Shown piece by piece: positions 26,529 to 36,287 of a stretch of 64,000 nt of DNA (within the stretch, counting starts at the first letter, position 1; each line of letters opens with the position of its first letter). The position numbers and the translations under genes are program-made. The stretch comes from Candidatus Gastranaerophilales bacterium. Its GTDB lineage: Bacteria; Cyanobacteriota; Vampirovibrionia; Gastranaerophilales; Gastranaerophilaceae. The stretch lies in the NCBI GenBank assembly GCA_944325005.1, contig CALUYO010000001.1, positions 269,646 to 333,645 on the forward strand, read 5' to 3'. The notes beneath the pieces were generated by a model, which saw only the letters and a list, made by a program, of their open reading frames with translations, had not been told where the DNA came from and ran no database searches.

Positions 26529-26609
26529 TGAGCGGTTACGTTCCCTTCTTTAGCCATAATCTCAAAGATTTATGCAAAATCTGAGTGTCGGCTGGAACGG
26601 CTACGTTCC
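26529..26609 (-). repeat. two palindromic repeats fused to the rpsH stop codon
   Basis: GGAACGGCTACGTTCC at 26594-26609 and a decayed copy at 26529-26544, 65 bases apart. The last base of the first copy is the G of the rpsH TAG on the minus strand. Both share the spacer text TATGCAAAATCTG with the block at 27246-27453. Confidence 0.8.
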
Positions 26610-27007
26610 TAGTAGACGTAGCAGAGAACTTCTCCGCCAAGATTTTCTTTTCTGGCTTTTCTGTCAGTTAAAAGCCCTTTGCTTGTAGAAACGATAGCAA
26701 TACCCATACCTCCCAAAACTTTCGGAAGATTTTTAGCTTTGCTGTAGTTTCTCAAACCAGGTTTAGAAATTCTTTCTAATTTAGTGATAATAGGTTTGTT
26801 GTGTGCATCATATTTTAGAGTAATTTCTAAAACTTTGAATTTGCCTTCTGTTTTTTCACTGTAGTCAGTAATATAACCTTCTTCTTTTAAAAGTTTAGCT
26901 AATTGAACTTTCAATTTAGAAGATGGCATAGAAACTGACGGGTGTGAAACCATGTTAGCGTTTCTGATTCTTGTTAGCATATCTGCTATAGGATCTGTCA
27001 TTGACAT
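26609..27007 (-). CDS. rpsH: 30S ribosomal protein S8
   Basis: Central-domain 16S rRNA binder and, in E. coli, the autoregulator of the spc operon. The 132 residues start [18 protein letters not shown] and end GGEVLCYVY, with the family block [17 protein letters not shown]. The TAG stop is the first element of a palindromic repeat. GGAGG precedes the start. Confidence 0.96.
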   Translation of the reverse strand: MSMTDPIADMLTRIRNANMVSHPSVSMPSSKLKVQLAKLLKEEGYITDYSEKTEGKFKVLEITLKYDAHNKPIITKLERISKPGLRNYSKAKNLPKVLGGMGIAIVSTSKGLLTDRKARKENLGGEVLCYVY

Positions 27008-27452
27008 TTTAAAATTCCTCCGGACTTACCTCCAGTTAAAGGCAGTATCCTTATTAACTATTACACCACTTACTGAATTAATTTTGCTTCATATTGAAAC
27101 TTGTTTCAGCAGTCTGGAACTGTATCATTAATTTAGCATGAAAACATCAAATTTACAACATTAGTTGTAATTTTTATTTACAAAAAACCAAAAAAGACCG
27201 CATCCCTCGGTCCTTTGGTTTTTATTTATAAATTTAAGTGCTGGTGGAATTGCTACGCTCCTTCTTTAGTTTAGAAGATTTGACAAGTTTGTACAAAAAC
27301 TGTTGCATTGGATGGAACGGCTACGTTCCTTCTTTAGTTTAAATTTTACCAGTTTGTACAAAACTTGTGCGTTGGCTAGAACGGCTACGTTCCCTCTTTA
27401 GTTTAGGTTTTACAAGTTTATGCAAAATCTGTCGGATGGAACGGCTACGTTC
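27008..27452. other. 445-base non-coding gap inside the ribosomal operon
   Basis: Between rpsN and rpsH, where these genes are normally a few bases apart. From the rpsN side it holds four palindromic repeats, a terminator-like hairpin (27182-27224), the hairpin TTACAAC-ATTA-GTTGTAA (27153-27170) and a possible new minus-strand promoter, TTGTAA-17-TAAATT, just after it. No gene is visible. Confidence 0.7.
27182..27224 (-). terminator. terminator-like hairpin between rpsN and rpsH
   Basis: In minus-strand sense AAAAACCAAAGGACCG and CGGTCTTTTTTGGTTTTT pair with a small bulge and end in a T run. It would stop or attenuate transcription before rpsH, rplF and rplR. Confidence 0.6.
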
Positions 27453-27453
27453 C
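27246..27453 (-). repeat. four palindromic tandem repeats fused to the rpsN stop codon
   Basis: Palindrome GGAACGGCTACGTTCC (6-bp arms, loop GCTA) at 27438-27453 and 27314-27329, with variants at 27378-27393 and 27246-27261. The start points are 60, 64 and 68 bases apart. Shared spacers read TTCTTTAGTTTA and CAAGTTTGTACAAAA. The last base of the first copy is the G of the rpsN TAG. Confidence 0.85.
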
Positions 27454-27659
27454 TACCAGCTTGCTTTTGTAACGCCCGGAAGTAAACCTTCGTGAGCCAT
27501 TTTTCTTAAACAAATTCTGCAAAGACCGAAATCTCTGTGATAACCATGAGGTCTGCCGCAGATACTGCATCTGTTATGAAGTCTTACTGCAGGGTATTTA
27601 CCTGCTGCAACAAGTTTTTCGCGTCTTAGTTCTTTGTTTATCATCGCTTTTTTAGCCAT
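27453..27659 (-). CDS. rpsN: 30S ribosomal protein S14, zinc-binding type
   Basis: Assembles in the 30S head. The 68 residues keep the zinc ribbon [20 protein letters not shown] with both CxxC pairs, so this is the C+ (type Z) form. It ends [10 protein letters not shown]. Its stop codon TAG merges with a palindromic repeat. AGGAG precedes the start. Confidence 0.96.
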   Translation of the reverse strand: MAKKAMINKELRREKLVAAGKYPAVRLHNRCSICGRPHGYHRDFGLCRICLRKMAHEGLLPGVTKASW

Positions 27660-27692
27660 GAATTTCTCCTTTTATGTTTAATTTATTGGTAT

Positions 27693-28250
27693 CTATTTTA
27701 GTCCTTTGAAAGGCATTCCGAGTAATTTCAATAATTCGCGAGCTTCATCATCAGTTTCAGCAGTTGTAATTATTGATACGTTCATACCTTTAACCAAATC
27801 AACTTCTTCGTAAGTAATTTCAGGGAACAATGCTTGTTCTTTCAAACCTAAAGTATAGTTTCCGCGACCGTCAAAACTTTTCGGAGAAATACCTCTGAAG
27901 TCACGGATACGTGGAAGTACTACACAAATAAGTTTTTGTAAGAAGTCATACATTCTTTCACCGCGCAATGTAACCATTGCACCAACAGGCATACCTTCTC
28001 TTAACTTATAAGAAGCGATTGATTTTTTCGCTTTAGTAACTACACATTTTTGACCTGCAATTTTAGTCAGCTGGGCTTCGATTGCTTCAGCAATTTTAGA
28101 GTTGTGAGAAGCTTCTCCTACACCCATATTCAAAACAATTTTATGAAGTTTCGGAATCTGGTTAATATTTTTATATCCGAATTTTTCCTTTAATGCAGGA
28201 ATTACTTCTTCTTGATATTTTGCTTTTAAATTTTTGGTTTTAGTTGTCAT
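27693..28250 (-). CDS. rplE: 50S ribosomal protein L5
   Basis: Binds 5S rRNA and contacts the P-site tRNA. The 185 residues include [17 protein letters not shown], [19 protein letters not shown] and [17 protein letters not shown], the family signature. Standard position between rplX and rpsN. Confidence 0.96.
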   Translation of the reverse strand: MTTKTKNLKAKYQEEVIPALKEKFGYKNINQIPKLHKIVLNMGVGEASHNSKIAEAIEAQLTKIAGQKCVVTKAKKSIASYKLREGMPVGAMVTLRGERMYDFLQKLICVVLPRIRDFRGISPKSFDGRGNYTLGLKEQALFPEITYEEVDLVKGMNVSIITTAETDDEARELLKLLGMPFKGLK

Positions 28251-28295
28251 TTTCGTATTTCCTTAATTCTGTGGATACTAAAATTATAACATGAA

Positions 28296-28631
28296 TTATA
28301 ATTTAGCATCCAATTGTTCACCACATTTTTTACAAACACGAACTTTTTTGCCGTCAACGACTTCGTGCTTGATCCTTGTCGGTTTTTCGCAAGCCGGGCA
28401 AATAACCATTACATTAGAAGCATCTACCGGAGCTTCTATTTTGATTAAACCGCCCTGGATTCCTGCCATCGGTTGAGGTTTTTGGGCTTTAGTAACCATA
28501 TTTAAACCTTCAACAGTAACAGTTCCGTCAGCAACGTTAACTTTTTTAATGTTACCGTCTTTGCCTTTATCTTTGCCTGCAATAATCATTACTCTGTCAG
28601 TATTTTTTACATGCAATTTTTTCTTAGTCAT
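28296..28631 (-). CDS. rplX: 50S ribosomal protein L24
   Basis: An early 23S assembly protein. The KOW motif lies in VMIIAGKDKGKDGNIKKV. A zinc-ribbon-like tail CPACEKPTRIKHEV...CKKCGEQ with two CxxC pairs is present, as in many non-proteobacterial L24 proteins. 111 residues. Confidence 0.95.
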   Translation of the reverse strand: MTKKKLHVKNTDRVMIIAGKDKGKDGNIKKVNVADGTVTVEGLNMVTKAQKPQPMAGIQGGLIKIEAPVDASNVMVICPACEKPTRIKHEVVDGKKVRVCKKCGEQLDAKL

Positions 28632-28690
28632 TTTATTATTCCTTTTGTTTTTATTTAAGCTATGAGAATTTTACTTCTTGCTTGCTCGCG

Positions 28691-29059
28691 CTAAATAACT
28701 TCCGGAGCCAAAGAAACTATTTTCATATATCCTTTGTCTCTTAATTCACGGGCAACAGGTCCGAAAACACGGGTTCCGCGCGGGTTGCCATCTTTGTTAA
28801 TTATTACTGCTGCGTTTTCATCAAATCTGATAACAGAACCGTCTGCACGTTTAATATCAGCTTTAGTTCTTACAACAACAGCTCTAACAACTTCAGATTT
28901 TTTTACAGGCATATTAGGGTTTGCGTCTTTTACTGCTGCAACGATTTCATCGCCTACTGCAGCAAACTTTTTATTTGAACTTCCCATTACACGAATGCAT
29001 AAAAGTTCTTTTGCACCTGTATTATCTGCTACTTCTAGTCTAGTTTCTTGTTGTATCAT
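28691..29059 (-). CDS. rplN: 50S ribosomal protein L14
   Basis: Forms part of the subunit interface. The 122 residues start [20 protein letters not shown] and contain [11 protein letters not shown] and [16 protein letters not shown], all typical. First gene of the classic spc operon, directly following rpsQ here. Confidence 0.96.
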   Translation of the reverse strand: MIQQETRLEVADNTGAKELLCIRVMGSSNKKFAAVGDEIVAAVKDANPNMPVKKSEVVRAVVVRTKADIKRADGSVIRFDENAAVIINKDGNPRGTRVFGPVARELRDKGYMKIVSLAPEVI

Positions 29060-29142
29060 TTTTCTTTTCCTTTATGTTTAAAGAATGTTTTACTTTTTAG
29101 TCCTCTCATTACGCTGCGGTAATGTTGACTTGTAAGATATCA

Positions 29143-29388
29143 CTATCTTGCTTTTTCAACTACTTCAGCAAGAGTCCAGCGTTTGCTGCCTGAAATAGGT
29201 CTTGATTCAACGATTCTTACGATATCGCCTTCATTGCAAATATTGCCTTCATCATGTGCTTTATAGTTTTTATTTGATTCAATAATTTTTTTGTATTTTG
29301 GATGTGGTTCATAATCAGCAACTTTAACAACAATTGTTTTGTCCATTTTATTACTTATTACAACACCTTGTTTTTCTTTTTTAGGCAT
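29143..29388 (-). CDS. rpsQ: 30S ribosomal protein S17
   Basis: Primary 16S rRNA binder. I start it at 29388 ([21 protein letters not shown]), where AAGGAG stands at proper distance; a longer frame would overlap rpmC and lacks an SD. The block [19 protein letters not shown] is diagnostic. 81 residues. Confidence 0.95.
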   Translation of the reverse strand: MPKKEKQGVVISNKMDKTIVVKVADYEPHPKYKKIIESNKNYKAHDEGNICNEGDIVRIVESRPISGSKRWTLAEVVEKAR

Positions 29389-29398
29389 GTTTTTCTCC

Positions 29399-29590
29399 TT
29401 ATGCGTTAGCCTTTTCATTAATAATTGTTTTTGCCTGAGCTATAAGTTTTTTTGTTTTAGAAATCAACGCTGTGTTTTCTAATTTATGAGTGGAAAGTTG
29501 TAATTTGTAGTTAAACAAATCTTTTTTCCAATCAATTATTGCACTTTGCAGCTCTTCAACTGATTTTTCGCGCATTTCATTTAGTTTCAT
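29399..29590 (-). CDS. rpmC: 50S ribosomal protein L29
   Basis: A small helical hairpin protein beside the exit tunnel. 63 residues, [18 protein letters not shown] at the start and a lysine-rich second helix. Position between rplP and rpsQ is standard. Confidence 0.94.
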   Translation of the reverse strand: MKLNEMREKSVEELQSAIIDWKKDLFNYKLQLSTHKLENTALISKTKKLIAQAKTIINEKANA

Positions 29591-29618
29591 CTTTTTATTT
29601 CCTTATAGTTGTAAGCGC

Positions 29619-30038
29619 TTACGCTTCTAACTTAGCTTTTTCTACTACTTTAACTTTAATAGGCAGTTTTTGTGCAGCCAATTCTAATGCGTGAACTGCA
29701 ACATTTCTATCGAAATAGTCAAGTTCAAATAGAATTCTGTTTGGCTTAACAACTGCTACCCAGTATTCCAAATTACCTTTACCTGATCCCATACGAGTTT
29801 CAGCAGGTTTTGCTGTAATCGGTTTATCCGGGAATATTTTAATCCAAACGTTACCGCCACGTTTGATTTCACGAGTCATTGCACGACGTGCAGCCTCGAT
29901 TTGTCTGCTGGTAATCCAGCCGGGTTCAACAGCTTGAAGGGCGTATGCACCAAATTCTAATTTTGTTCCTCTGGTTTCAGTACCTTTCATTCTGCCTTTC
30001 ATCATTTTGCGGTATTTAGTTTTTTTAGGCTGTAACAT
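29619..30038 (-). CDS. rplP: 50S ribosomal protein L16
   Basis: Helps build the A-site tRNA and peptidyl-transferase region. The 139 residues start [19 protein letters not shown] and include [20 protein letters not shown] and [13 protein letters not shown]. The arginine that is hydroxylated in E. coli L16 lies in this last region. Confidence 0.96.
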   Translation of the reverse strand: MLQPKKTKYRKMMKGRMKGTETRGTKLEFGAYALQAVEPGWITSRQIEAARRAMTREIKRGGNVWIKIFPDKPITAKPAETRMGSGKGNLEYWVAVVKPNRILFELDYFDRNVAVHALELAAQKLPIKVKVVEKAKLEA

Positions 30039-30071
30039 TTTATTTTTACTCCATTTAGTTATTTTCTTTTA

Positions 30072-30797
30072 CTATTCAGCTTCGATTGCTCTGCGTCTTG
30101 GGCGTCTGCCGCCTTTTTCAGAGTTTTCTTTTCCGCTTTTTGCTTTGATGTTCTGGTCTGCTTTTTCACCAGGCATTAAGTTGCCTTTGAAAATCCAAAC
30201 TTTAACACCGATTTTACCCATAATAGTATCAGCTTCTGTAAAGCCGTAATCTACATCGGCTCTAAGAGTTTGAAGAGGAATTCTTCCTTCTTTAGCCCAT
30301 TCAGAACGTGCAATTTCTGCACCGCCTAAACGACCTGATACCATAACTTTAATACCCTGAGCACCAGCTCTCATTGTACGTTGCATTGCTTGTTTCATTG
30401 CACGTCTGAACGCAACACGTTTTTCTAATTGCTGTGCAATTGCTTCTGCTACAAGCTGTGCATCTGCATCAATTCTTGCAACTTCTACAACGTTAATGAT
30501 TACCGGTTTACCGATGTATTTTGAAACTTCTTTTTTCAAATCATCGATACCCTGACCGCCGCGTCCTACAACGATACCGGGTTTTGCTGTAACAACTGTT
30601 ACTGTTGTATTTTGGGCTTTTCTAGCGATTAAAATCTTAGAAACACCTGCAGCATAAAGTTTTTTCTTAATAAATTTTCTGATTTTAGCATCTTCTGCAA
30701 CGAATGCGCCATAATCTTTAACCTTAGCAAACCATGTGCTTACCCAGGGTTGAATTATACCGATTCTAAATCCTTTTGGATGTGTTTTTTGTCCCAT
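30072..30797 (-). CDS. rpsC: 30S ribosomal protein S3
   Basis: Lines the mRNA entry channel. 241 residues with [14 protein letters not shown], the KH-domain GXXG (GRGGQGID), and [13 protein letters not shown]. The C-terminal tail ([13 protein letters not shown]) is somewhat longer and more basic than in E. coli. Confidence 0.96.
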   Translation of the reverse strand: MGQKTHPKGFRIGIIQPWVSTWFAKVKDYGAFVAEDAKIRKFIKKKLYAAGVSKILIARKAQNTTVTVVTAKPGIVVGRGGQGIDDLKKEVSKYIGKPVIINVVEVARIDADAQLVAEAIAQQLEKRVAFRRAMKQAMQRTMRAGAQGIKVMVSGRLGGAEIARSEWAKEGRIPLQTLRADVDYGFTEADTIMGKIGVKVWIFKGNLMPGEKADQNIKAKSGKENSEKGGRRPRRRAIEAE

Positions 30798-30821
30798 TTT
30801 ATTTACCTTTTGTTATTACTA

Positions 30822-31166
30822 CTACTTTTTAACAGTGATATCGCTCACTTTTAATGTTAAATGAGAAGTGCGTTTTAGTCTTTTGTACATACGACCTTGC
30901 GCTCTTGTTCTCGCTCTTTTATATGTAACGCTTTCATCTGCAAAGATTTCAGAAACCTTTAAAGATTCAGCACCTATGCCGTATTTTTCCTGAGCATTTG
31001 CAACAGCAGCTTTCAAATTCTTTTCAACTACTCTTGCCGCAAAATAAGGCATGAAACGCAACATATCTTGAGCTTCAATGACAGATTTTCCTCTAACTTC
31101 GTTGATTACTCTGCGAAGTTTTCTGGCTGTCATTTTAATATCTGTTTGTCTTGCTTTAGCTTCCAT
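30822..31166 (-). CDS. rplV: 50S ribosomal protein L22
   Basis: Reaches into the peptide exit tunnel. 114 residues with ARKLRRVINEVRGKSV-like opening and the tunnel loop RARTRAQGRMYKRLKRTSHL. No change suggesting macrolide resistance can be read from the loop. Confidence 0.96.
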   Translation of the reverse strand: MEAKARQTDIKMTARKLRRVINEVRGKSVIEAQDMLRFMPYFAARVVEKNLKAAVANAQEKYGIGAESLKVSEIFADESVTYKRARTRAQGRMYKRLKRTSHLTLKVSDITVKK

Positions 31167-31195
31167 TTTTTTATTTCCTTATTCTTTTAATTGCG

Positions 31196-31477
31196 TTACT
31201 TACGTTTAGCAGTCTTATCAGAGCCTGCGTGTCCTTTGAATAATCTTGTCGGTGCAAACTCACCTAATTTGTGTCCGATCATTTGTTCTGTTACATAAAC
31301 CGGTACATGAGTTTTTCCGTTGTGAACCGCGATTGTATGTCCTAACATATCAGGTACAATCATGGATGCTCTTGACCAAGTTTTTATAACTTTCTTTTCA
31401 GAGTTTGCATTCATTTTTGCGATTTTGTTTTGTAGAGCTTCTTCTACGTATGGACCTTTTTTTAATGAACGTGCCAT
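31196..31477 (-). CDS. rpsS: 30S ribosomal protein S19
   Basis: Part of the 30S head, near A-site tRNA. 93 residues, [19 protein letters not shown] at the start and [18 protein letters not shown] near the end. AGGAGA box upstream. Confidence 0.96.
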   Translation of the reverse strand: MARSLKKGPYVEEALQNKIAKMNANSEKKVIKTWSRASMIVPDMLGHTIAVHNGKTHVPVYVTEQMIGHKLGEFAPTRLFKGHAGSDKTAKRK

Positions 31478-31548
31478 TAATATTTTCTCCTTATTGGTTC
31501 AAAGGCTTGCGGGGGCATTAGCCCCGTTGCCTATTTATTAGTTATTTC

Positions 31549-32376
31549 TTATTTTTTTCTTCTTCTAACAATTAATTTATCAGAAGCTTTTCCTATTTTT
31601 CTTGTCTTATGACCAAGAGCCGGTTTACCCCAAGGTGTTTTCGGGTGTCCGCCCGGACCTGTTTTACCTTCTCCACCGCCGTGTGGGTGATCGCATGGGT
31701 TCATTGTAACACCACGTACTGTAGGTCTGATACCTAAGTAACGTTTTCTTCCGGCTTTACCGATAGAAAGGTTTTTAAATTCTGCGTTACCTAATGTACC
31801 GATTGTTGCCATACATTCTTTTCTTACCATTCTCATTTCTGAAGATGGAAGTTTAATTGTTACATAGTTGCCTTCTTTAGCCATTACCTGAGCAGCATTA
31901 CCTGCAGCTCTTACCATAACGCCGCCACGACCAGGTGTAAGTTCAATGTTATGAACTATTGTACCTAACGGAATTAATTCAAGCGGAAGTGCATTACCTG
32001 TCTGAACAGGTGCTTCTGGACCGCTTACAATTACGTCGCCTACATTTAAGCCTTCAGGTGTTAAGATATATCTTTTTTCACCATCTGCGTAGTAGACTAA
32101 AGAAATTCTAACGTTTCTGTTCGGATCGTATTCAATAGTTTTAACTGTTGCAGGTACGCCGAATTTTTCACGTTTGAAGTCTATGATACGGTATGCTCTT
32201 TTCACACCGCCTCCTTTGTGGCGGCATGTAATTCTACCTGTATTATTTCTTCCTGCTGTTTTTTTCAATGATTTTAACAATGATTTTTCAGGAGTTGTGC
32301 AAGTGATTTCCTGGTAATCACTTTTTATCATCCCTCTTTGTCCTGGAGATGTTGGATTTATTTTTCTTGTTGCCAT
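31549..32376 (-). CDS. rplB: 50S ribosomal protein L2
   Basis: Needed for subunit joining and peptidyl transfer. 275 residues. The functional histidine loop is intact ([20 protein letters not shown]), as are the N-terminal [19 protein letters not shown] and the basic tail KLIVRRRKK. Confidence 0.97.
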   Translation of the reverse strand: MATRKINPTSPGQRGMIKSDYQEITCTTPEKSLLKSLKKTAGRNNTGRITCRHKGGGVKRAYRIIDFKREKFGVPATVKTIEYDPNRNVRISLVYYADGEKRYILTPEGLNVGDVIVSGPEAPVQTGNALPLELIPLGTIVHNIELTPGRGGVMVRAAGNAAQVMAKEGNYVTIKLPSSEMRMVRKECMATIGTLGNAEFKNLSIGKAGRKRYLGIRPTVRGVTMNPCDHPHGGGEGKTGPGGHPKTPWGKPALGHKTRKIGKASDKLIVRRRKK

Positions 32377-32486
32377 TTTTATTTTTCTCCTTTAGTTGGC
32401 TTTGTACTGTTACGGGACTTGTGCCTTGCGTGCTCGCTTTTAAAAGTACGTTTTCTGCTTGCCCGCGCCGCCCCTTAGTTTTGGAA

Positions 32487-32795
32487 TTAAGCTCCGATTA
32501 ATTCTTCAATCGGATCGCCTTCGATTGTTACGATGGCTTTTTTAGAAGAGTCAGTTCTTCCGAATTTATATCCCATTCTTTTTTCGTGAGAAGGCATATA
32601 AACTGTTCTTACTTTTTTAACCTTTCTTCCTGGAAAAGCTAATTCTACAGCTTGAGCAATTTCAACTTTTGTTGCGTCTTTTACAACTTCAAAAGTGTAT
32701 TGACCGAGAGTTGTAGCACCTACAGACTTTTCAGTTATGATAGGTTTTTTGATTACATCATATAATTTTTCCGTATTTGTTTTTGCTTTACTCAT
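32487..32795 (-). CDS. rplW: 50S ribosomal protein L23
   Basis: The docking site for trigger factor and SRP at the exit tunnel. 102 residues, with DVIKKPIITEKSVGA and GRKVKKVRTVYMPSHEKRMG. The start overlaps the last base of rplD, so translation is coupled. Confidence 0.95.
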   Translation of the reverse strand: MSKAKTNTEKLYDVIKKPIITEKSVGATTLGQYTFEVVKDATKVEIAQAVELAFPGRKVKKVRTVYMPSHEKRMGYKFGRTDSSKKAIVTIEGDPIEELIGA

Positions 32796-33421
32796 TATTG
32801 CAGCCTTTCTGTTATATCGTTAACAGCAGATTCGGTAATTACAACAGAATCAGCTTCCAGTAAATCTTTCACATTAAGGTTTGAAGGTAAAATAATTTTT
32901 ACGCTCGGGATGTTTCTTGCAGCTAATTCTAAGTTTTTATTTTCTTCAGCTTTTACATCTGCAACGATTAAGATTTTACCTGTTACGTTTAATGATTTTA
33001 ATGCACTAACCATCAATTTTGTTTTTGGTTCAGTGATAGCAGAGAAGTCTTTTACAACAATCATTTGTTCGCTTCTTGCTGACAATGCTGATTTGATAGC
33101 TAATTGTCTTGCTTTTTGAGGCATATTGAAAGCGTAGCTTCTTGGTTTTGGCCCGAAGATTACGCCGCCGCCTGCGAACAATGGTGAACGTAAAGAACCA
33201 GCTCTTGCTCTACCTGTACCTTTTTGTTTCCAAGGTTTTTTACCGCCGCCAGAAACTTCTGCTCTTGTTTTAGCGCATGCAGAACCCTGACGAGCATTGT
33301 TCAATTGTCTTCTTAATGCTAAGTGCATTACGTGTAAATTAGGTTCAACACCGAATACATTTTCATTCAATGTAATTTCGCCTAATTTTTCTCCATTTGT
33401 ACTTAATATTTCTTTTGACAT
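32795..33421 (-). CDS. rplD: 50S ribosomal protein L4
   Basis: Tunnel-lining protein and, in E. coli, repressor of the S10 operon. 208 residues with the tunnel loop KPWKQKGTGRARAGSLRSPL and GGVIFGPKPRSY. Whether it regulates this operon cannot be told from the sequence. Confidence 0.96.
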   Translation of the reverse strand: MSKEILSTNGEKLGEITLNENVFGVEPNLHVMHLALRRQLNNARQGSACAKTRAEVSGGGKKPWKQKGTGRARAGSLRSPLFAGGGVIFGPKPRSYAFNMPQKARQLAIKSALSARSEQMIVVKDFSAITEPKTKLMVSALKSLNVTGKILIVADVKAEENKNLELAARNIPSVKIILPSNLNVKDLLEADSVVITESAVNDITERLQ

Positions 33422-33526
33422 TTTTGTTTTCCTTTATTAATTACCGTTTACCTCTTTCGATTGTTAATCGTTTTATATGGCAACTCGGGGAGTGTGTGTT
33501 TACTCTTTTCAAAATTTAATTCGCGA

Positions 33527-34162
33527 CTAGTTCCATTTAGTTCTTGTAGGAACGATAGTTACTAATCTGCCTTCGCATCCTGGTACTGAACCTTTTACTA
33601 ATACTAAGCTGTTAGCTGTATCAACTTTAACTAATTTCAATTTAGTAATAGTAACTCTTTCATTTCCCATGTTACCAGCCATTCTTTTACCTTTGATAAC
33701 ACGTGAAGGGGTTGTACCTGCACCGATAGAACCAGGTTCTCTGTGGTTTTTAGAACCGTGACCCATAGGTCCTCTTGAGAAGTTCCATCTTTTTACTGTA
33801 CCCTGGAAGCCTTTACCTATTGATTTTCCTGTTACGTCAACTTTTTCAACGTTGTCAAGAACTGATAATTCAATTTTGTCACCTACTTTGTAATCAGACG
33901 GGTTATCAACTCTGAATTCTTGCAGGTGTCTGAAGTTTTCAAGGTTATTTTTCTTAAAGTGACCTATTTCAGCTTTTGTTAAATGTTTTTCTTTAGCTGC
34001 GATTGTGCCTACCTGAATAGCGTTATAACCGTCTGTTTCAACAGTTTTTACCTGAGTAACAACAATCGGGTCTACTTTGATTACAGTTACGGGAATTGCC
34101 AAACCTTGTTCATCAAAGATTTGAGTCATTCCAAGTTTTTTACCTATTACACCTAGTGTCAT
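33527..34162 (-). CDS. rplC: 50S ribosomal protein L3
   Basis: Sits close to the peptidyl transferase centre. 211 residues, MTLGVIGKKLGMTQIFDEQG at the start and the signature GFQGTVKRWNFSRGPMGHGS. The 225-base gap up to rpsJ holds no gene. Confidence 0.96.
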   Translation of the reverse strand: MTLGVIGKKLGMTQIFDEQGLAIPVTVIKVDPIVVTQVKTVETDGYNAIQVGTIAAKEKHLTKAEIGHFKKNNLENFRHLQEFRVDNPSDYKVGDKIELSVLDNVEKVDVTGKSIGKGFQGTVKRWNFSRGPMGHGSKNHREPGSIGAGTTPSRVIKGKRMAGNMGNERVTITKLKLVKVDTANSLVLVKGSVPGCEGRLVTIVPTRTKWN

Positions 34163-34387
34163 ATTCTACCTTTCTTGCTCGCCCTACTTGGTGCAGACAT
34201 TAATCTGCCCCTGTTTCGGGTTTGCATTTTCTCTTGCGAGCGCTACGTCTTGCTAATTCTTTACCTAATTGAGGGCTTTCACCTCTACAACCTTTTGGCT
34301 GTCCCGTTTGAAGCAATTTAATTCACTTCAATCCGGCCGCAGTTCACATTACAATGCATAATGCTTATTAAGTTGTCAAAAAGTTAA

Positions 34388-34705
34388 TTAAAGTTTAACT
34401 TCAATATCTACGCCAGCCGGCAGGTCTAATCTGCCTAATTCTTCAACTGTTTGTTGAGTTGGTTCGTATATATCAATAATACGTTTATGTGTTCTCATTT
34501 CAAAATGTTCACGGGATTTTTTATCAACGTGGGGTGAACGCAAAACGCAATATATACGTCTTTTTGTAGGTAAAGGAATAGGTCCGGCTACTTTAGCGTC
34601 TGTTCTTTTTGCTGTTTCTACGATTTTGTCTGAAGATACGTCAATTAATTTATGATCGTATGCTTTTAAACAAACTCTGATTCTTTGTCTAGTTGTAGTT
34701 GCCAT
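34388..34705 (-). CDS. rpsJ: 30S ribosomal protein S10
   Basis: Head protein and, as NusE, a transcription antitermination partner. First gene of the operon. I start at 34705 ([20 protein letters not shown]): the AAGGA box touches the upstream ATG at 34711 and is correctly spaced only for this one. [23 protein letters not shown] is the family block. Confidence 0.95.
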   Translation of the reverse strand: MATTTRQRIRVCLKAYDHKLIDVSSDKIVETAKRTDAKVAGPIPLPTKRRIYCVLRSPHVDKKSREHFEMRTHKRIIDIYEPTQQTVEELGRLDLPAGVDIEVKL

Positions 34706-34805
34706 TTGCATTCCTTTTTCTTTTTTATATTGTATTACACTGCTTGAAACTGCTATTCAACAAATATTTCGGATATTAGTAAATACATTAATTCCAAGCA
34801 TATCA

Positions 34806-34834
34806 ATGGTAAAACAAACAAATCCCGCTGTCAA
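34806..34834 (-). promoter_or_regulatory. promoter of the S10 ribosomal operon
   Basis: On the minus strand TTGACA (34834-34829), a 17-base spacer and TACCAT (34811-34806). It is about 100 bases before rpsJ, leaving room for a leader. Confidence 0.65.
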
Positions 34835-34946
34835 CAAGACAAAGTTTAAAATGTATATTAATGTTACGAAATATTTCTGAAATTATTTTTTTTTCTTTAT
34901 TTTTTTACATTTTGTAATAAGCTTGATGTTAGATATAGGGGTTTTT

Positions 34947-36281
34947 ATGAGAATTAAAAGTGTTTTGGCAAGTAACGCCGGTGTTCAAACTTTTACTGCT
35001 GGGAAAGTAAATGTATATTCTGATTTTGACGGGACATATTTCCCTTCGAGTCATTCTCGTATTAATAATCTGCAATACGGACATGCTAAATGGCTGAATG
35101 AATATTTCTATGATTTCGGAAATTTTTTAAATAATTCAAAGGATGATATCAATTTTAAAATTACTACAGGCAGAACGTTCGGAGAATTTAAGACAATTGC
35201 AAAACTATTGAAATCAAAAGGTTTTTCTATGCCTTTACCGGATGCACTTATTACAAAAAACGGCTCTGATGAATATTTAAAAGTTAATAGTGATGAAAAC
35301 TTTTATAAATCGTGCACTTTCCCATTTGATTACAAAAAAGCAAATTTAAAAAAGCAGGAGGCTATAAAGGACTTAACCGGCTGGAATGGACAAGCTTTGA
35401 GGCCTAAAATATATGAAGCATTACGAAAGTTTAATTTTAAAGTTGTAGAATTTGATTCGGAACATGGGGTTAATGATTACGGTCGTAAATCTTTGTTTTC
35501 TCATACGGGTTATGACAATTTTATGCTTTATGGAGATAATATGCCTCCCAAAAGCCATTGGCTGGCAGGCTTGAGAAAAGATGGAAGTTTGAAATATTAT
35601 CTCAGTTTTCCCTATGATATGCTGAATGTTTCAGAGCGTCGCGGAGCTTATGGGGATATAAGATATAATATTTCAAAGTATTTAAAAAATTCCGGAGTGA
35701 AATTTGTAATGGAAGAATTTTGTGATAAAGACGGTGGTAACCGTCCGGTTATCGTAATTTCTCCTAAAATTGACGGTAAACCGCTTGATAAACTTTATGA
35801 TACTAAAGAAGCTGTACGCAAAGCAGTTATTAATAATGATTTTGTAATTGCTGCCGGTGACGGAAGTAATGATTTTGAGATGCTTAATCCTTTAAATTAT
35901 ATTGATAAGTCAGATTTACATCCGGATTTGCAAAAACAACTGGCCGGCCTTACAGATGAAAATATAGATAAAGTTGTTGAAAATCCGCTTATTGTAAGAA
36001 AATTAAGAAAACTGCCTTTTATCGGGATAGTTATAAAAGATGATAATAACGGCTTAGATAAATTATATAAATTATTTGGTAAATACGGAAAAGTAATAGA
36101 GGTTGAGCGTGGAAATCTGCCGGCTGGAATTAAAAATGCTATAAAAATGTATTCAATGAGCAAACCTGAATTTTTGTCATCGATGAGCCAAAACTTAAAA
36201 GTTGCTGTTGGTATTATGCAGGATGAAATATGGAAATATGCAATAAAGCTTTTGCAGTGGAATAGTATTACAAAATTTTAG
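34947..36281 (+). CDS. HAD-superfamily hydrolase (sucrose-phosphatase/Cof-like)
   Basis: A 444-residue HAD phosphatase. Motif I is SDFDGTYFPSS, motif II the Thr of ITTGR, and motif III/IV GDGSNDFEML, with a large cap between them. This order fits the Cof/sucrose-phosphate-phosphatase class. About 100 extra residues follow the HAD core. I use ATG 34947 because AGGGG stands before it. The cytoplasmic substrate is unknown and no sugar pathway gene lies nearby. Confidence 0.75.
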   Translation: MRIKSVLASNAGVQTFTAGKVNVYSDFDGTYFPSSHSRINNLQYGHAKWLNEYFYDFGNFLNNSKDDINFKITTGRTFGEFKTIAKLLKSKGFSMPLPDALITKNGSDEYLKVNSDENFYKSCTFPFDYKKANLKKQEAIKDLTGWNGQALRPKIYEALRKFNFKVVEFDSEHGVNDYGRKSLFSHTGYDNFMLYGDNMPPKSHWLAGLRKDGSLKYYLSFPYDMLNVSERRGAYGDIRYNISKYLKNSGVKFVMEEFCDKDGGNRPVIVISPKIDGKPLDKLYDTKEAVRKAVINNDFVIAAGDGSNDFEMLNPLNYIDKSDLHPDLQKQLAGLTDENIDKVVENPLIVRKLRKLPFIGIVIKDDNNGLDKLYKLFGKYGKVIEVERGNLPAGIKNAIKMYSMSKPEFLSSMSQNLKVAVGIMQDEIWKYAIKLLQWNSITKF

Positions 36282-36287
36282 TGATTC

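Noticed and set aside
27246..27453. CRISPR array
   Set aside because: Repeats are palindromes in spacers of uneven length that share sequence with each other; no cas genes are near.
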